The notes: a model not told the origin generated them from the sequence alone. A stretch of DNA of 57,080 nucleotides from Amycolatopsis pithecellobii (GCF_009707865.1 NZ_WMBA01000055.1:1-57080); one strand, 5' to 3'; shown: positions 8,033 to 16,827, counted from the stretch's first letter. Program-made: numbers and translations.

Positions 8033-8203
8033 GTGAGCGACGAGAAACCGATCGCCGACGCACTGGAACAGGACCAGGAACTGGGCCAGGGCGGGACCGA
8101 GCCGGAGCTACCCGTCGAAGCGAACCCGACCGACGTCGCCGAGCAGTGGCGGCCGGTGGGCGACCCCGAGGATCCGGACGAGGAGGAACGTGACTACGGC
8201 TGA
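8033..8203 (+). CDS. Acidic 56-residue mini-protein overlapping ndh
   Basis: A GTG-initiated frame three bases after the preceding stop encodes 56 residues, beginning MSDEKPIADALEQDQELG and ending DPDEEERDYG. It is strongly acidic and lacks hydrophobic segments. The stretch EANPTDVAEQWRPVG resembles a motif I recall in short actinobacterial proteins of unknown function. The last 14 bases overlap the start of the NADH dehydrogenase gene, whose ribosome site AGGAGGA lies inside this frame, so translation of the two is probably linked. It may be a soluble partner of the membrane-associated dehydrogenase; that is a guess. Confidence 0.72.
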   Translation: MSDEKPIADALEQDQELGQGGTEPELPVEANPTDVAEQWRPVGDPEDPDEEERDYG

Positions 8204-9497
8204 GTCCACCAGGATCGTGATCGTCGGCGGCGGCACCATCGGCGCCGGCGCCGCCCGGGAACTGCGGAAGCGGCTGCCCGCCGGTGAGGCCGAACTGACG
8301 GTGATCGACCGGCGCTCGTATCTGACCTACCAGCCGTTCCTGGCCGAAGCGGCGGCCGGATCGGTCGAACCACGGCATGTCGTGGTCCCGCTGCGCGAGA
8401 TCCTGCCCGGCTGCCGGGTGCTGACCGCGGAGGTCACCGGCATCGACCGGGACGCCCGGTCGGTGACCATGCGCGCCGGTGACCATGTCGAGGAGATCGG
8501 CTACGACGTGCTGATCGTCGGGGCGGGTTCGGTGTCGAGAACGCTGCCCATTCCGGGTCTCGCCGAGCACGGCATCGGGTTCAAAACGCTCGAAGAGGCC
8601 ATTTATTTGCGTAACCATGCGCTGTCCCGGCTCGATCGGGCTACCACGACCATGGATCCGCAGACGCGGCGGCGCTTGCTGACGTTCGTTTTCGTCGGCG
8701 GCGGTTACGCCGGGGTCGAGGCGATGGCGGAGCTCGAGGACATGGTCCGCCAGGCGCTGCCGTCCTACGAGATCGACCCGGGCGAGCTGCGCTGGGTGCT
8801 GGTCGAGGCGATGGACCGGATCATGCCGGAGGTCAGCCCACGGCTGGCGAACTACACCGTGGATGTGTTGCGGGGCCGGGGTTTCGAGGTACGCCTCGGC
8901 ACGCAGTTGAAGTCCGCGCAGGACTGTCATGTGGTGCTCAGCGACGGTGCCGAGTTCGACGCGGGCACACTGGTCTGGACCGCCGGGGTGAAAGCGAATC
9001 CCATGCTGGCGCACACCGATTTGCCGCTCGACGAGCGTGGCCGCGTCAAGACGTCGGCGACGCTGGAAGTGCCCGGCAGCCCCGGCGTGTTCGCCGCGGG
9101 TGACTGCGCGGCGGTGCCCGATCTGACCAAGAAGGACCCGAGCGCGACGTGCCCGCCGTCCGCGCAGCATGCGTCCCGGCAGGCGAAACGCGTGGCGCGC
9201 AACGTGATCGCGTCACTGCACGGCCGGCCGTTGCGGCCGTACCGGCATGTCAACGCCGGGTCGGTGGCGAGTATCGGCCTGCACAAAGGGGTCGCGGAGG
9301 TGTACCGGGTGAAGGTGCGCGGCTTCCCGGCGTGGGCGATGCATCGCCTCTATCACCTCGCGTTGATGCCCACCGCGCACCGCAAGGCCCGCATCGCCGC
9401 GGACTGGCTGCTGTCGCTGCCGTTCCGCCGCCAGGTCGTCGCGACGGGCGAACAGCAGAACCCACGACGGGAGTTCGTCGCGGCCAGCCGGAGCTGA
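8190..9497 (+). CDS. ndh: Type II NADH dehydrogenase-like flavoprotein
   Basis: A 435-residue two-dinucleotide-binding flavoprotein. The N-terminal FAD site is IVIVGGGTIGAGAA; a second Rossmann site for NAD(P)H is FVFVGGGYAGVEAMAELE near residue 170; the C-terminal FAD contact is GVFAAGDCAAVPD. The sequence matches NDH-2 enzymes, which oxidise NADH and reduce menaquinone at the inner face of the membrane without pumping protons. The tail carries an Arg-rich amphipathic stretch (RIAADWLLSLPFRR) suited to membrane attachment. The GTG start follows AGGAGGA closely and overlaps the acidic mini-protein. A conventional oxidoreductase of the same fold cannot be excluded. Confidence 0.9.
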   Translation: MTTAESTRIVIVGGGTIGAGAARELRKRLPAGEAELTVIDRRSYLTYQPFLAEAAAGSVEPRHVVVPLREILPGCRVLTAEVTGIDRDARSVTMRAGDHVEEIGYDVLIVGAGSVSRTLPIPGLAEHGIGFKTLEEAIYLRNHALSRLDRATTTMDPQTRRRLLTFVFVGGGYAGVEAMAELEDMVRQALPSYEIDPGELRWVLVEAMDRIMPEVSPRLANYTVDVLRGRGFEVRLGTQLKSAQDCHVVLSDGAEFDAGTLVWTAGVKANPMLAHTDLPLDERGRVKTSATLEVPGSPGVFAAGDCAAVPDLTKKDPSATCPPSAQHASRQAKRVARNVIASLHGRPLRPYRHVNAGSVASIGLHKGVAEVYRVKVRGFPAWAMHRLYHLALMPTAHRKARIAADWLLSLPFRRQVVATGEQQNPRREFVAASRS

Positions 9498-9505
9498 CTC
9501 GCGGG

Positions 9506-9970
9506 TCAGCGCCGCGTCACGGGCCAATTGAGCTCGGTGCGCAGGTCATGCGGATCCAGGTCCGGGGTGGGCCGGGTGACGTAGCATTCCCAGCGTTCCG
9601 CCCCGGGGGTGAGCCCCTGCGCCGCGATCCAGTCACGCAACCGCTCCCACGAGGTGCCGAGGCCGTCGAACGACCCGGCGTGCACCAGCCGCGCGACCGG
9701 ACCGCCCGGCAGCGTCGCGGCCACCACATCGGCCTCGGGGCGGACTTCTCCGGCCGTCGTGAAGCCCACCTCGAGATCAAGAGTGTCGCCGGGGATCCCG
9801 CGGAACAGGCCAAAAGCAGGACCGCGCACTTCGATCCCCTGCGCGGCGAGCGTATGGGCGAGGGCGCCGAACGCCGTGTCGAAGAAGTTCCGCAATCCGG
9901 CCGGGCGGACCACCCCGCGGACCACGGCGGTGGTGACAGGCGCCAGCTCGACCAGTTCCGGTTCACTCAT
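9506..9970 (-). CDS. GyrI-like small-molecule-binding protein
   Basis: A 154-residue single-domain protein of the GyrI-like/effector-binding (SHS2) type. The order fits: VELAPVTTAVVRGVVRP, then FFDTAFGALAHTLAAQGI, GPAFGLFRGI and the late DWIAAQGLTP and ERWECYVTRP strands that end the domain. The tail PTPDLDPHDLRTELNWPV is the usual close of this family. It probably binds a hydrophobic or cationic small molecule and has no DNA-binding part. Its ATG overlaps the stop of the sugar kinase upstream by 8 bases (ATGAGTGA), so it is co-expressed with that gene, although the functional link is unclear. Confidence 0.82.
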   Translation of the reverse strand: MSEPELVELAPVTTAVVRGVVRPAGLRNFFDTAFGALAHTLAAQGIEVRGPAFGLFRGIPGDTLDLEVGFTTAGEVRPEADVVAATLPGGPVARLVHAGSFDGLGTSWERLRDWIAAQGLTPGAERWECYVTRPTPDLDPHDLRTELNWPVTRR

Positions 9971-10883
9971 CGCGGCCACCGCGCGGGGGAAGGGTGGGGT
10001 CGGTGATGATCGCACCGGGGTGGGCGATGACCTTGACCGCGATCGCGTGCCCGGCGCGGGCGGCCGAGACCTGATCGGCGCCGCCGAGGCGAGCGGCGAG
10101 ATAGCCGGCGTCAAAGGCGTCACCGGCCGCCGTGGTGTCCACTGTGGACTCGATTTTCTCCGCCGGCACGACGGTGCCGTCACCGACGAGGCAGCCGTTG
10201 CCGCCGTCCTTCACCGCGATGTCGGGAATTCCCAGTCCCCGCAAGCGTTCCAGCGTCGCCGCCGGTGAGGTGTCGCCGAACAGGGCGTGCTCGTCGGTGA
10301 ACGTGGGCAGCGCGACGGTGGTCAGCTCCCAGGTCCGCCGCACCGCCTCCCGTGCCACGGCCGCGGATTCCCAGCCGGCGGAACGGTAGTTGCTGTCGAA
10401 CACGATCTGCGCGCCGCGCGCACGGGCCGCGGCCAGTCGCGACCACAGCCGTTCCCGTGCCGGCGGGGTGAGCAACTGCAACGTGATGGCCGACAGGTAG
10501 AGCACGTCATAGCCGGACAGGTCCGGGCCGTGCGCGCCGTCGAACAGCCGCCGCGCTGGTGAATCCGAGCGATAGTAAGTAAAACTGCGCTCGCCGCCGT
10601 CGTCGGTGCGCACGAGGTAGAGGCCGGGCCTGCCGCCGGGGATCCGGTCGATCAGGCTGGTGCCGAGGCCTTCGGCGTGCATCGCGGCGAGGATGCCGGC
10701 GCTGTACTCGTCGTCCCCGAGGCGGGTCAGGTAGCCGACTTCGACCGCGTCCGGCGAGGTCAGGCGCGCGAGGTAGACCGCCGTGTTGAAGGTGTCTCCC
10801 GCGTAGCCGAGGGCAAGCGTGCGGTCGCCGGTGTGGGTCAGCTCGATCATGCACTCGCCGATGGCGAGCACGCGGGTGGCCAA
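9963..10883 (-). CDS. kdgK: 2-keto-3-deoxygluconate kinase, PfkB family
   Basis: A PfkB-family sugar kinase of about 306 residues. Signatures are RVLAIGECMIEL at the N-terminus, YAGDTFNTAVYLARL for substrate binding, and the ATP/anion-hole motif DTTAAGDAFDAGYLA with the catalytic Asp. The fit is best to KDG kinase, which phosphorylates 2-keto-3-deoxygluconate in uronate or gluconate breakdown. I chose the TTG at 10883 because GAGG lies 8 bases upstream. The frame is open to an ATG at 10928, but that start has no ribosome site and would place the palindrome at 10906-10919 inside the gene. It is divergent from an IclR regulator. Confidence 0.88.
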   Translation of the reverse strand: MATRVLAIGECMIELTHTGDRTLALGYAGDTFNTAVYLARLTSPDAVEVGYLTRLGDDEYSAGILAAMHAEGLGTSLIDRIPGGRPGLYLVRTDDGGERSFTYYRSDSPARRLFDGAHGPDLSGYDVLYLSAITLQLLTPPARERLWSRLAAARARGAQIVFDSNYRSAGWESAAVAREAVRRTWELTTVALPTFTDEHALFGDTSPAATLERLRGLGIPDIAVKDGGNGCLVGDGTVVPAEKIESTVDTTAAGDAFDAGYLAARLGGADQVSAARAGHAIAVKVIAHPGAIITDPTLPPRGGRDE

Positions 10884-10905
10884 GTTCGGTACCTCGTGTT
10901 TCGTT

Positions 10906-10919
10906 CGTTCCGGGGAACG
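10906..10919. promoter_or_regulatory. Candidate IclR operator
   Basis: CGTTCCGGGGAACG is a palindrome with perfect 6-base arms around GG, and partial symmetry continues outward (TTCG on one side, CGGAA on the other). It lies between the divergent iclR-type and kdgK genes, 23 bases before the preferred kdgK start and 56 before the iclR ATG. IclR-family regulators typically bind such sites in their own divergent promoter. Confidence 0.55.
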
Positions 10920-10974
10920 GAATAGCATTTCGTTGAGCTGAATGAGCGTAGGACCCGGCCGGAAGGGGCGTCAA

Positions 10975-11712
10975 ATGCCGGTCAGCGAGGGCAGCGCGCT
11001 ACGGGCACTGCGGGTACTCGAAGCGCTCGGTGCACCGGGCGGGCCACACCAGCTGGGCCGGATCGCCCACGAGGCGGGCGTGCCGAAACCGAGCACCCAC
11101 CGCATCCTGCAAGGCTTGGTGGACGCCGGCTATGCGGTGGCGGGCGGCGACGGGACGTACGGGCCCGGGCCCCGCGCGTTCGCATTGTCGGCACTGTTCG
11201 GGTCGGGTCGCCATGACGAGCCCGTGCTCCGCCGCCTGCGGGACGAGACGGGTCACACCGTTCATGTGGCGTTGCGCAGCGGCAGCCAGGCGGTCTATGT
11301 GCAGAAGCTCGACAGCGACCGGCCGTACCGGATGGCTTCTCGCGTCGGCGGCCGGATTTCCTTGCACTGCACGGCGATCGGGAAGGCGATCCTCGCCCAT
11401 CTCGACCCGCCGCGCCGCGCGGAGCTGCTGGCGGGAACGGGCTTGCCGGCGCGGACGGCCCGCACCCACACCGATCCGGCCGCACTGGAAGCCGACCTGG
11501 CGCGGGTCCGGGAGCGCGGCTACGCGATCGACGACGAGGAGAACGAGGACACCGTCCGCTGTGTCGCCGCGCCGCTACTGGACCGTGCCGGCGCCCCGGC
11601 CGGCGGGGTGAGCATCTCGGCGTTGACCTTCCAGACCCCCGCCGGAGAACTGCTCACGCACGTTCCGGTCCTGCTCGAAGCGGCGCGGTTGCTCGCCCCC
11701 GCCTACACCTAG
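10975..11712 (+). CDS. IclR-family transcriptional regulator
   Basis: A 245-residue IclR regulator. The N-terminal winged helix (about 5-65) contains GRIAHEAGVPKPSTHRILQG. The C-terminal GAF-like effector domain includes ETGHTVHVALRSG, CTAIGKAILAHL and GYAIDDEENEDTVRCVAAPL, all typical of the family. The ATG follows GGAAGGGG at good spacing. Divergence from kdgK suggests it responds to a uronate or gluconate intermediate such as KDG and controls that gene. Its stop overlaps the end of the convergent VOC gene by four bases. Confidence 0.93.
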   Translation: MPVSEGSALRALRVLEALGAPGGPHQLGRIAHEAGVPKPSTHRILQGLVDAGYAVAGGDGTYGPGPRAFALSALFGSGRHDEPVLRRLRDETGHTVHVALRSGSQAVYVQKLDSDRPYRMASRVGGRISLHCTAIGKAILAHLDPPRRAELLAGTGLPARTARTHTDPAALEADLARVRERGYAIDDEENEDTVRCVAAPLLDRAGAPAGGVSISALTFQTPAGELLTHVPVLLEAARLLAPAYT

Positions 11713-12185
11713 AGCCGCAACGGCTTGGCCGGGACTCCGATCGTCTCCTCCGGTTTTTCCCAGTCCACGCCCGGCACGTCGACGTACAGCTCGATCTCGT
11801 TCCCGTCCGGGTCGGCGATGTACAGGCTGTGCGTGGCCGTGTGGTCACTCATGCCCAGCACCGGCGTGCCGGCCTCCCGCAGCGTCGCCAGTGCCTCACG
11901 CAGCTCGTCGTCGGTGGTGCCGATCTTGAGCCCGAAATGGTACAGACCAACACGGCGCCCGGCGGGCTGGGCGGCGGCATCCTCGCCGACCTCGATCAGC
12001 AACAGCTCGTGATGCGTCCGGCCGGACGGCGCATTGAACACCGCGAGCCGCCTGGGCTCCCGTTCACCGTCTGGACCAGGGACAGGCAGGATCTGCCGCC
12101 AGCCGAGCACGTCCCGGTAGAACCGGGCCGAGCGGTCGAGGTCGCGCACGTAGAGCACCAGATGTCCGAGCTCCCTGATCTCCAC
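11709..12185 (-). CDS. VOC-family metalloenzyme (glyoxalase/dioxygenase fold)
   Basis: A 158-residue vicinal-oxygen-chelate protein with two beta-alpha-beta-beta-beta units. Likely metal ligands are His8 (LGHLVLYVRDLD), a mid-chain His in GLYHFGLKI and the Glu of DPDGNEIELYVD. The fold binds a divalent metal and serves ring-cleavage dioxygenases, glyoxalase I and related isomerases. RDVLGWRQ and SLYIADPDGNEIEL look closest to the catechol-dioxygenase/lactoylglutathione-lyase-like group. The exact substrate is unknown. A TTGAA-AG-TTCAA palindrome sits 20 bases upstream. Confidence 0.85.
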   Translation of the reverse strand: MEIRELGHLVLYVRDLDRSARFYRDVLGWRQILPVPGPDGEREPRRLAVFNAPSGRTHHELLLIEVGEDAAAQPAGRRVGLYHFGLKIGTTDDELREALATLREAGTPVLGMSDHTATHSLYIADPDGNEIELYVDVPGVDWEKPEETIGVPAKPLRL

Positions 12186-12204
12186 GACACACCTCCAGCT
12201 GAAT

Positions 12205-12216
12205 TTGAAAGTTCAA
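12205..12216. promoter_or_regulatory. Short palindrome upstream of the VOC gene
   Basis: TTGAAAGTTCAA has perfect 5-base arms around AG and lies 20 bases before the VOC start codon, in the 44-base gap to HPr. It looks like a MarR-type operator half-site pair. No regulator gene is adjacent, so the assignment is tentative. Confidence 0.4.
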
Positions 12217-12229
12217 CTGTAAGGATAGC

Positions 12230-12496
12230 TCAGGCGTCGTGGTCCGCGGCGATGACGGTGGCGAGCGCGGCCAGTGCGGCGTCGGCCTCCGGACCGTCGG
12301 CGCGCAGCACGACTTCGTCGCCGCCGCGGGCGCCGAGACCCATCACCGACAGCAGGCTCCGCGCGTCGACCGGCTCCCCTTCGCCGACCCCGATCGTCAC
12401 CGGCACCGGCTGCGCCGCGGCGGCCTTGACGAACAATGCGGCCGGGCGAGCATGCAAGCCCACCTTCGAACCGACGATCACCCGGCGTTCCGGCAT
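12230..12496 (-). CDS. ptsH: Phosphocarrier protein HPr
   Basis: An 88-residue HPr of the sugar phosphotransferase system. The phosphorylated His15 lies in SKVGLHARPAALFVK. The regulatory-serine region is DARSLLSVMGLGA, with Ser47 at the position of Ser46 in Firmicute HPr. It carries phosphate from enzyme I to the sugar-specific EIIA domains in the cytoplasm. The ATG is preceded by AAGGAG. No other PTS gene is in the window. A DasR-like box 45 bases upstream suggests control by N-acetylglucosamine metabolism, as known for streptomycete pts genes. Confidence 0.95.
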   Translation of the reverse strand: MPERRVIVGSKVGLHARPAALFVKAAAAQPVPVTIGVGEGEPVDARSLLSVMGLGARGGDEVVLRADGPEADAALAALATVIAADHDA

Positions 12497-12540
12497 CACG
12501 ACTCCTTCACAGAAACAGCGGATTTCCGCAACGATACCAC

Positions 12541-12556
12541 AAAGGTCTAGACCACT
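12541..12556. promoter_or_regulatory. DasR-responsive element (dre)-like site
   Basis: Read on the minus strand, the 16 bases are AGTGGTCTAGACCTTT, matching the streptomycete DasR consensus A(C/G)TGGTCTAGACCA(C/G)T at all core positions. It lies 45 bases upstream of the HPr ATG and 16 bases upstream of the divergent DUF1932 gene, so one site could control both. DasR is a GntR repressor released by glucosamine-6-phosphate. Confidence 0.8.
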
Positions 12557-12571
12557 AAGCCCAGTACTAGC

Positions 12572-13399
12572 ATGATCGGCATCGTGCATCCCGGCGAGAT
12601 GGGCGCGGCGATCGCGCACCTGCTCAGCACCGCGGCGTGGGCCTCGGAAGGCCGTAGCGAGGACACCCGGCGACGGGCCGCGGGCATCACGGACCTCGGC
12701 ACCGTGGAGCGACTCAAGCGCGAGTGCGAGGTGGTGCTGTCGGTGTGCCCGCCTCATGCCGCCGCCGAGACGGCACGAGCGTTCCGCGACTACGAAGGGC
12801 TGTATGCCGACCTGAACGCGGTCAGCCCGGCGACCGCGGCGGGGATCGCGGAGCTGGTGCCGCGGTTCGTCGACGGCGGCATCATCGGCCCGCCACCACG
12901 TCGGGCCGGGACGACGCGGCTGTACCTGTCCGGCGCGGAAGCGGACACGGTGGCCGCGCTGTTCGACGGCACGCATCTCGACGCCCGGCCGGCGCCGGAC
13001 GCCTCCGCGCTCAAGATGATGTACGCGGCGTGGACGAAGGGCACCACCGCGATGCTGCTCGCCGTGCGCGCCGCCGCCCGGTCCCTCGGCGTGGAGGAGG
13101 CGCTGGTCCGCGAGTGGCAGCTGAGCCAGCCCGACCTGCCGGCCCGGTCCGAACAGGCGGCGCGGGCCGGTCTCGAACGTGGCTGGCGGTGGGCGTTCGA
13201 ACTGGAGGAGATCGGGCGGACCTTCACCGCGGCGGGCCTGCCGGACGGTTTCGGCGCCGCCGCGGCGCAGATCTACCGCCGGCTCCCCCGCGACGCCGGC
13301 GACGATCTCGATACCGCGCTCGCGCGGCTGAGGGCATCTTGCGACGCGAATCACGTTGTCCCGGGTACTGATACCGGTCGCCGGTCCGAGGGAAAATAA
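12572..13399 (+). CDS. NAD(P)-dependent oxidoreductase, 6PGDH-like with DUF1932
   Basis: A 275-residue two-domain dehydrogenase. The N-terminal Rossmann domain begins IGIVHPGEMGAAIAHLL, a beta-hydroxyacid-dehydrogenase-type nucleotide site. VDGGIIGPPPRRAGTTRLYLSG marks the domain junction. The helical C-terminal part (LKMMYAAWTKGTTAMLLAVRAAA) matches the DUF1932 domain. Members of this superfamily oxidise beta-hydroxyacids or reduce imines; the substrate here is unknown. No ribosome site is clear before the ATG, so the mRNA may be leaderless. The DasR-like box 16 bases upstream suggests a link with amino-sugar regulation. A 36-base near-palindrome overlaps its stop codon. Confidence 0.88.
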   Translation: MIGIVHPGEMGAAIAHLLSTAAWASEGRSEDTRRRAAGITDLGTVERLKRECEVVLSVCPPHAAAETARAFRDYEGLYADLNAVSPATAAGIAELVPRFVDGGIIGPPPRRAGTTRLYLSGAEADTVAALFDGTHLDARPAPDASALKMMYAAWTKGTTAMLLAVRAAARSLGVEEALVREWQLSQPDLPARSEQAARAGLERGWRWAFELEEIGRTFTAAGLPDGFGAAAAQIYRRLPRDAGDDLDTALARLRASCDANHVVPGTDTGRRSEGK

Positions 13400-13425
13400 G
13401 TTAGCATAGGTCAACTAATTTTCCC
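13390..13425. repeat. AT-rich 36-base near-palindrome
   Basis: The left arm GGGAAAATAAGTTAG (from 13390) pairs with the right arm CAACTAATTTTCCC (to 13425) with one mismatch and one bulge around an 8-base centre. It overlaps the stop of the DUF1932 gene and ends 44 bases before the MFS start. An AT-rich symmetrical site in such GC-rich DNA suggests a MarR- or TetR-type operator for the exporter. A bidirectional terminator is possible, but the stem is AT-rich and the T-run is short. Confidence 0.55.
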
Positions 13426-13468
13426 TTTCGTACGGTCAACGGCGACGTGAGTGTCCTTGGTGGGAGTG

Positions 13469-16057
13469 ATGGAAGTGCCCTCTGCCCAGCAGCCGGTGGA
13501 CGCCACGGTGGGAAACCACCGGCACCAGCGAACCTGGTCGGTCGAGGAGCTCGGCCCGCGATACAAGTGGATCGCGCTGTCGAACACCACGCTCGGCATG
13601 CTCATGGCCACGATCAACTCCTCGATCGTGCTGATCGCGTTGCCGGACATCTTCCGCGGCATCCACATCAACCCACTCGAACCCGCCAACACCAGCTACC
13701 TGCTGTGGATGATGATGGGCTTCCTCGTCGTCACCGCCGTGCTGGTGGTGGGTTTCGGGCGGCTCGGCGACATGTACGGCCGCGTGCGGATGTACAACCT
13801 CGGGTTCGCGGTGTTCGCGGTGTCCTCGGTGCTGCTCGCGGTGACCTGGATGGACGGCAGTACCGCCGCGATCTGGCTGATCGGCTGGCGCGTCGTCCAG
13901 GGCATCGGCGGCGCGTTCCTGATGGCCAACTCCAGCGCCATCCTCACCGACGCGTTCCCGCTCAAGCAGCGTGGACTGGCGCTCGGTATCAACGGTGTCG
14001 CCGCGATCGCGGGCTCGTTCCTCGGTCTGGTCATCGGCGGTCTGCTCGGCCCGGTCGACTGGCGCCTCGTCTTCCTCGTGTCCGTCCCGTTCGGCGTGTT
14101 CGGCACCATCTGGGCCTACCTCAAGCTGCACGACACCAGTGAGCGGCACCGCGCCAAGATGGACTGGTGGGGCAACATCACCTTCGCGGTGGGCCTGATC
14201 GCGGTGCTCGTCGGCATCACCTACGGCATCCAGCCCTACGGCGGCCACACCATGGGCTGGACCAGCCCCTTCGTGCTGAGCTGCCTCATCGGCGGGGTGG
14301 CGGTGCTGCTCGTGTTCGCATTCATCGAGACGAAGGTCGCGAACCCGCTGTTCAACCTCGGCCTGTTCAAGATCCGCGCGTACACCTTCGGCAACGCCGC
14401 GAACCTGCTCGCCTCGCTCGGCCGCGGTGGTCTGCAGTTCATCCTGATCATCTGGTTGCAGGGCATCTGGCTGCCGCAGCACGGGTACAGCTTCGAGCAG
14501 ACCCCACTGTGGGCCGGCATCTACATGCTGCCCATGACGATCGGATTCCTTGTCGCCGCACCGATTTCCGGCGTGATCACCGACCGGGTCGGCGGTCGCG
14601 CGCTGGCGACCGTGGGTATGGTCGCGACCGCGGTGAGCTTCCTGCTGCTGGAGATCCTGCCGGTCAACTTCAACTACTGGGCGTTCGCCGCGATCCTGCT
14701 GCTCAACGGTCTTGGCATGGGCCTGTTCGCGTCGCCGAACCGCGCCGACATCATGAACAGCCTGCCCGCCAACGCCCGCGGCGCCGGCGCGGGGATGACC
14801 GCGACGTTCCAGAACTCGTCCATGGTGCTGTCGATCGGGTTCTTCTTCAGCCTCATGATCGCCGGGCTGGCCGCCAACTTGCCGACCGCGCTGACACAGG
14901 GGCTCACCGCACACGGGGTCCCCGCGGACGCGGCCAACGGGATCGCGCAGCTGCCCCCGGTGGGTGTGCTCTTCGCGGCTTTCCTCGGCTACAACCCGAT
15001 CCAGCAGTTGCTGGGCCCGGTGCTCGGTCAGCTGCCGCCGGACCAGGCCACCTTCCTGACCGGGCGCAGCTTCTTCCCCAACCTGATCTCCGGCCCGTTC
15101 TCCGACGGCCTGACCGAGGCGTTCTGGTTCGCGATCATCGTGTCCCTCGTCGCCGCGGTGTGCTCGTGGCTGGTCGGCAAGCCGAAGCCCGCCGTGGATG
15201 TGCCGCGCGAGTCCGTGGGTGCGGAACTGGCCGCCGAAGCGGGTGAACTGGTGGACGAGACGCCCGCGCCCGTGGCGAAGCCGTCCGGGGGGATCAGCGG
15301 TCATTTGCGCACGCCCGCCGGGGCCGGGGTGCACGGCGCGGTGATCACCGTGACCGGGATCGACGGCGTGCAGATCGGGCGGGCCAGGGCGGACGAGGCG
15401 GGTGGGTACGCGCTCGACGGGGTCGGCCCCGGGACCTACACGCTGATCGTGACCGCGCCCGGGTTCCAGCCGGCGGCCGCTTCGGTGTCGGTGAACGGGG
15501 TCGGCGCGGTGCACGATTTCGTGATCCTCGGCGGCGGGGTGGTCGCCGGTACGGTGCGGCGTTCCGGTGGCCCGGCGATCGGGGAGACCACGGTGCTCGC
15601 CACCGACACGAACGGTCAGGTGGTCGGCCAGACCACCACCGCGCACGACGGGAAGTTCCTGCTCACCGGGCTGCCCGCGGGCGAGGTCACGATCACCGCG
15701 GACGTCGAGGGCCACCACCCGCACGCGGTCACCGTGCTCGCCGGCGCCGCCCATCCGGCGGAGGTGGAACTGCTCGTCGAAGCGTTCGGCGTCCTGCACG
15801 GAACGGTCACCGGGCCGGACGGCAACGGCCTGCCGAACGCGACCGTGACGGTCAACGACAGCCAGGGCAGGCCGGTCGCGACGACGTTGAGCGGACCGGG
15901 CGGGCAGTACGAGCTGCGCGATCTGGAGCCCGGCGAGTACACCGTTGTGACGACTCTGTACGAGCCCGCCGTGCGGCAGGTGGACCTGACGACCGGGGAA
16001 TCCGCCGACGTGGACCTGGACCTTTCGACCGGCGCGCGGGCGGACGCGGCGTCATGA
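13469..16057 (+). CDS. DHA2-type MFS exporter fused to carboxypeptidase-regulatory-like repeats
   Basis: An 862-residue fusion. Residues of about 30-585 are a 14-TM drug:H+ antiporter of the EmrB/QacA type: [24 protein letters not shown] in TM1, [18 protein letters not shown] as the loop 2-3 motif, and [20 protein letters not shown] as motif C-like. After a linker, three roughly 80-residue carboxypeptidase-regulatory-like (CnaB-type) repeats follow, each with a [21 protein letters not shown] core. With 14 TM segments the repeats should be cytoplasmic, unusual for a domain normally found outside cells. The ATG at 13469 is near GGGAG; the GTG six bases later is a possible alternative start. Its stop overlaps the companion repeat protein. 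Confidence 0.9.
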   Translation: MEVPSAQQPVDATVGNHRHQRTWSVEELGPRYKWIALSNTTLGMLMATINSSIVLIALPDIFRGIHINPLEPANTSYLLWMMMGFLVVTAVLVVGFGRLGDMYGRVRMYNLGFAVFAVSSVLLAVTWMDGSTAAIWLIGWRVVQGIGGAFLMANSSAILTDAFPLKQRGLALGINGVAAIAGSFLGLVIGGLLGPVDWRLVFLVSVPFGVFGTIWAYLKLHDTSERHRAKMDWWGNITFAVGLIAVLVGITYGIQPYGGHTMGWTSPFVLSCLIGGVAVLLVFAFIETKVANPLFNLGLFKIRAYTFGNAANLLASLGRGGLQFILIIWLQGIWLPQHGYSFEQTPLWAGIYMLPMTIGFLVAAPISGVITDRVGGRALATVGMVATAVSFLLLEILPVNFNYWAFAAILLLNGLGMGLFASPNRADIMNSLPANARGAGAGMTATFQNSSMVLSIGFFFSLMIAGLAANLPTALTQGLTAHGVPADAANGIAQLPPVGVLFAAFLGYNPIQQLLGPVLGQLPPDQATFLTGRSFFPNLISGPFSDGLTEAFWFAIIVSLVAAVCSWLVGKPKPAVDVPRESVGAELAAEAGELVDETPAPVAKPSGGISGHLRTPAGAGVHGAVITVTGIDGVQIGRARADEAGGYALDGVGPGTYTLIVTAPGFQPAAASVSVNGVGAVHDFVILGGGVVAGTVRRSGGPAIGETTVLATDTNGQVVGQTTTAHDGKFLLTGLPAGEVTITADVEGHHPHAVTVLAGAAHPAEVELLVEAFGVLHGTVTGPDGNGLPNATVTVNDSQGRPVATTLSGPGGQYELRDLEPGEYTVVTTLYEPAVRQVDLTTGESADVDLDLSTGARADAAS

Positions 16058-16827
16058 GCATTCCGCAGCAGAACCGGCGCGGGGTCGAGATTTCCGGGCG
16101 GGTCTACGACGCCGTCAGCACACCGGTCGCGCGAGCCGCGGTGACGCTGGTCGACACCAGCGGCAAGCAGACCGGCCGGGCCACCACCGACGACACCGGC
16201 CATTTCCGGTTCACCGCGCCGAACCCGGGCGGGTATGTGCTGATCACCTCGGCACCCGGGCACCAGCCGGACGCCGCCACGGTGACCGTGGGCGGTTCGC
16301 CGGTGCGGCTGGAGATCACGCTGCGCAGCTCGGCAGGGCTGCGCGGGGTGGTCCGTGCGGCGACGACGGGGGTGCCGATCATGGGCGCCGCCGTCACCCT
16401 CACCGACGACCGCGGTGACGTCGTCGACTCGCGGCTGTCCGGCCCCGGCGGCGAGTACGCGTTCGCCTCGCTCGCGCCGGGCACGTACGTGCTCGCGGCG
16501 GGGGCGTCGGGCTACCGCCCGGCCGCGGTCGCCGTGGTGACGGCGGAAACCGGGACGGCACAACAGGATGTGGAGCTCGCCGACGGTGCCGCGATCCGCG
16601 GTTCGGTGCGCGTGCCCGACGAGCCGCGGCCGACGGTCAGCGTCAGCCTGCTCGACGACGCCGGTCAGGTCGTGCGCACCGGGTTCGCCGACGAGCACGG
16701 GCACTACGCGTTCCACGACCTCGATCCCGGCACCTACACCGTGGTGGCCACGAGCTACTCGCCGTCCCGCGACGTGGTCCGGGTCGACCACGGTGAGCGG
16801 ACGCGGCACGACGTGCAACTGGTGTGA
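16054..16827 (+). CDS. Protein of three carboxypeptidase-regulatory-like repeats
   Basis: This 257-residue protein consists almost wholly of three beta-sandwich repeats of the carboxypeptidase-regulatory-like type: [41 protein letters not shown] and [20 protein letters not shown], each ending with a GTYVL/GTYTV strand. They match the three repeats at the end of the MFS protein upstream, whose stop overlaps this ATG (ATGA). There is no signal peptide, so it should stay in the cytoplasm with the transporter tail. Its role is unknown; it may have arisen by splitting or duplicating the transporter tail. Confidence 0.85.
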   Translation: MSIPQQNRRGVEISGRVYDAVSTPVARAAVTLVDTSGKQTGRATTDDTGHFRFTAPNPGGYVLITSAPGHQPDAATVTVGGSPVRLEITLRSSAGLRGVVRAATTGVPIMGAAVTLTDDRGDVVDSRLSGPGGEYAFASLAPGTYVLAAGASGYRPAAVAVVTAETGTAQQDVELADGAAIRGSVRVPDEPRPTVSVSLLDDAGQVVRTGFADEHGHYAFHDLDPGTYTVVATSYSPSRDVVRVDHGERTRHDVQLV

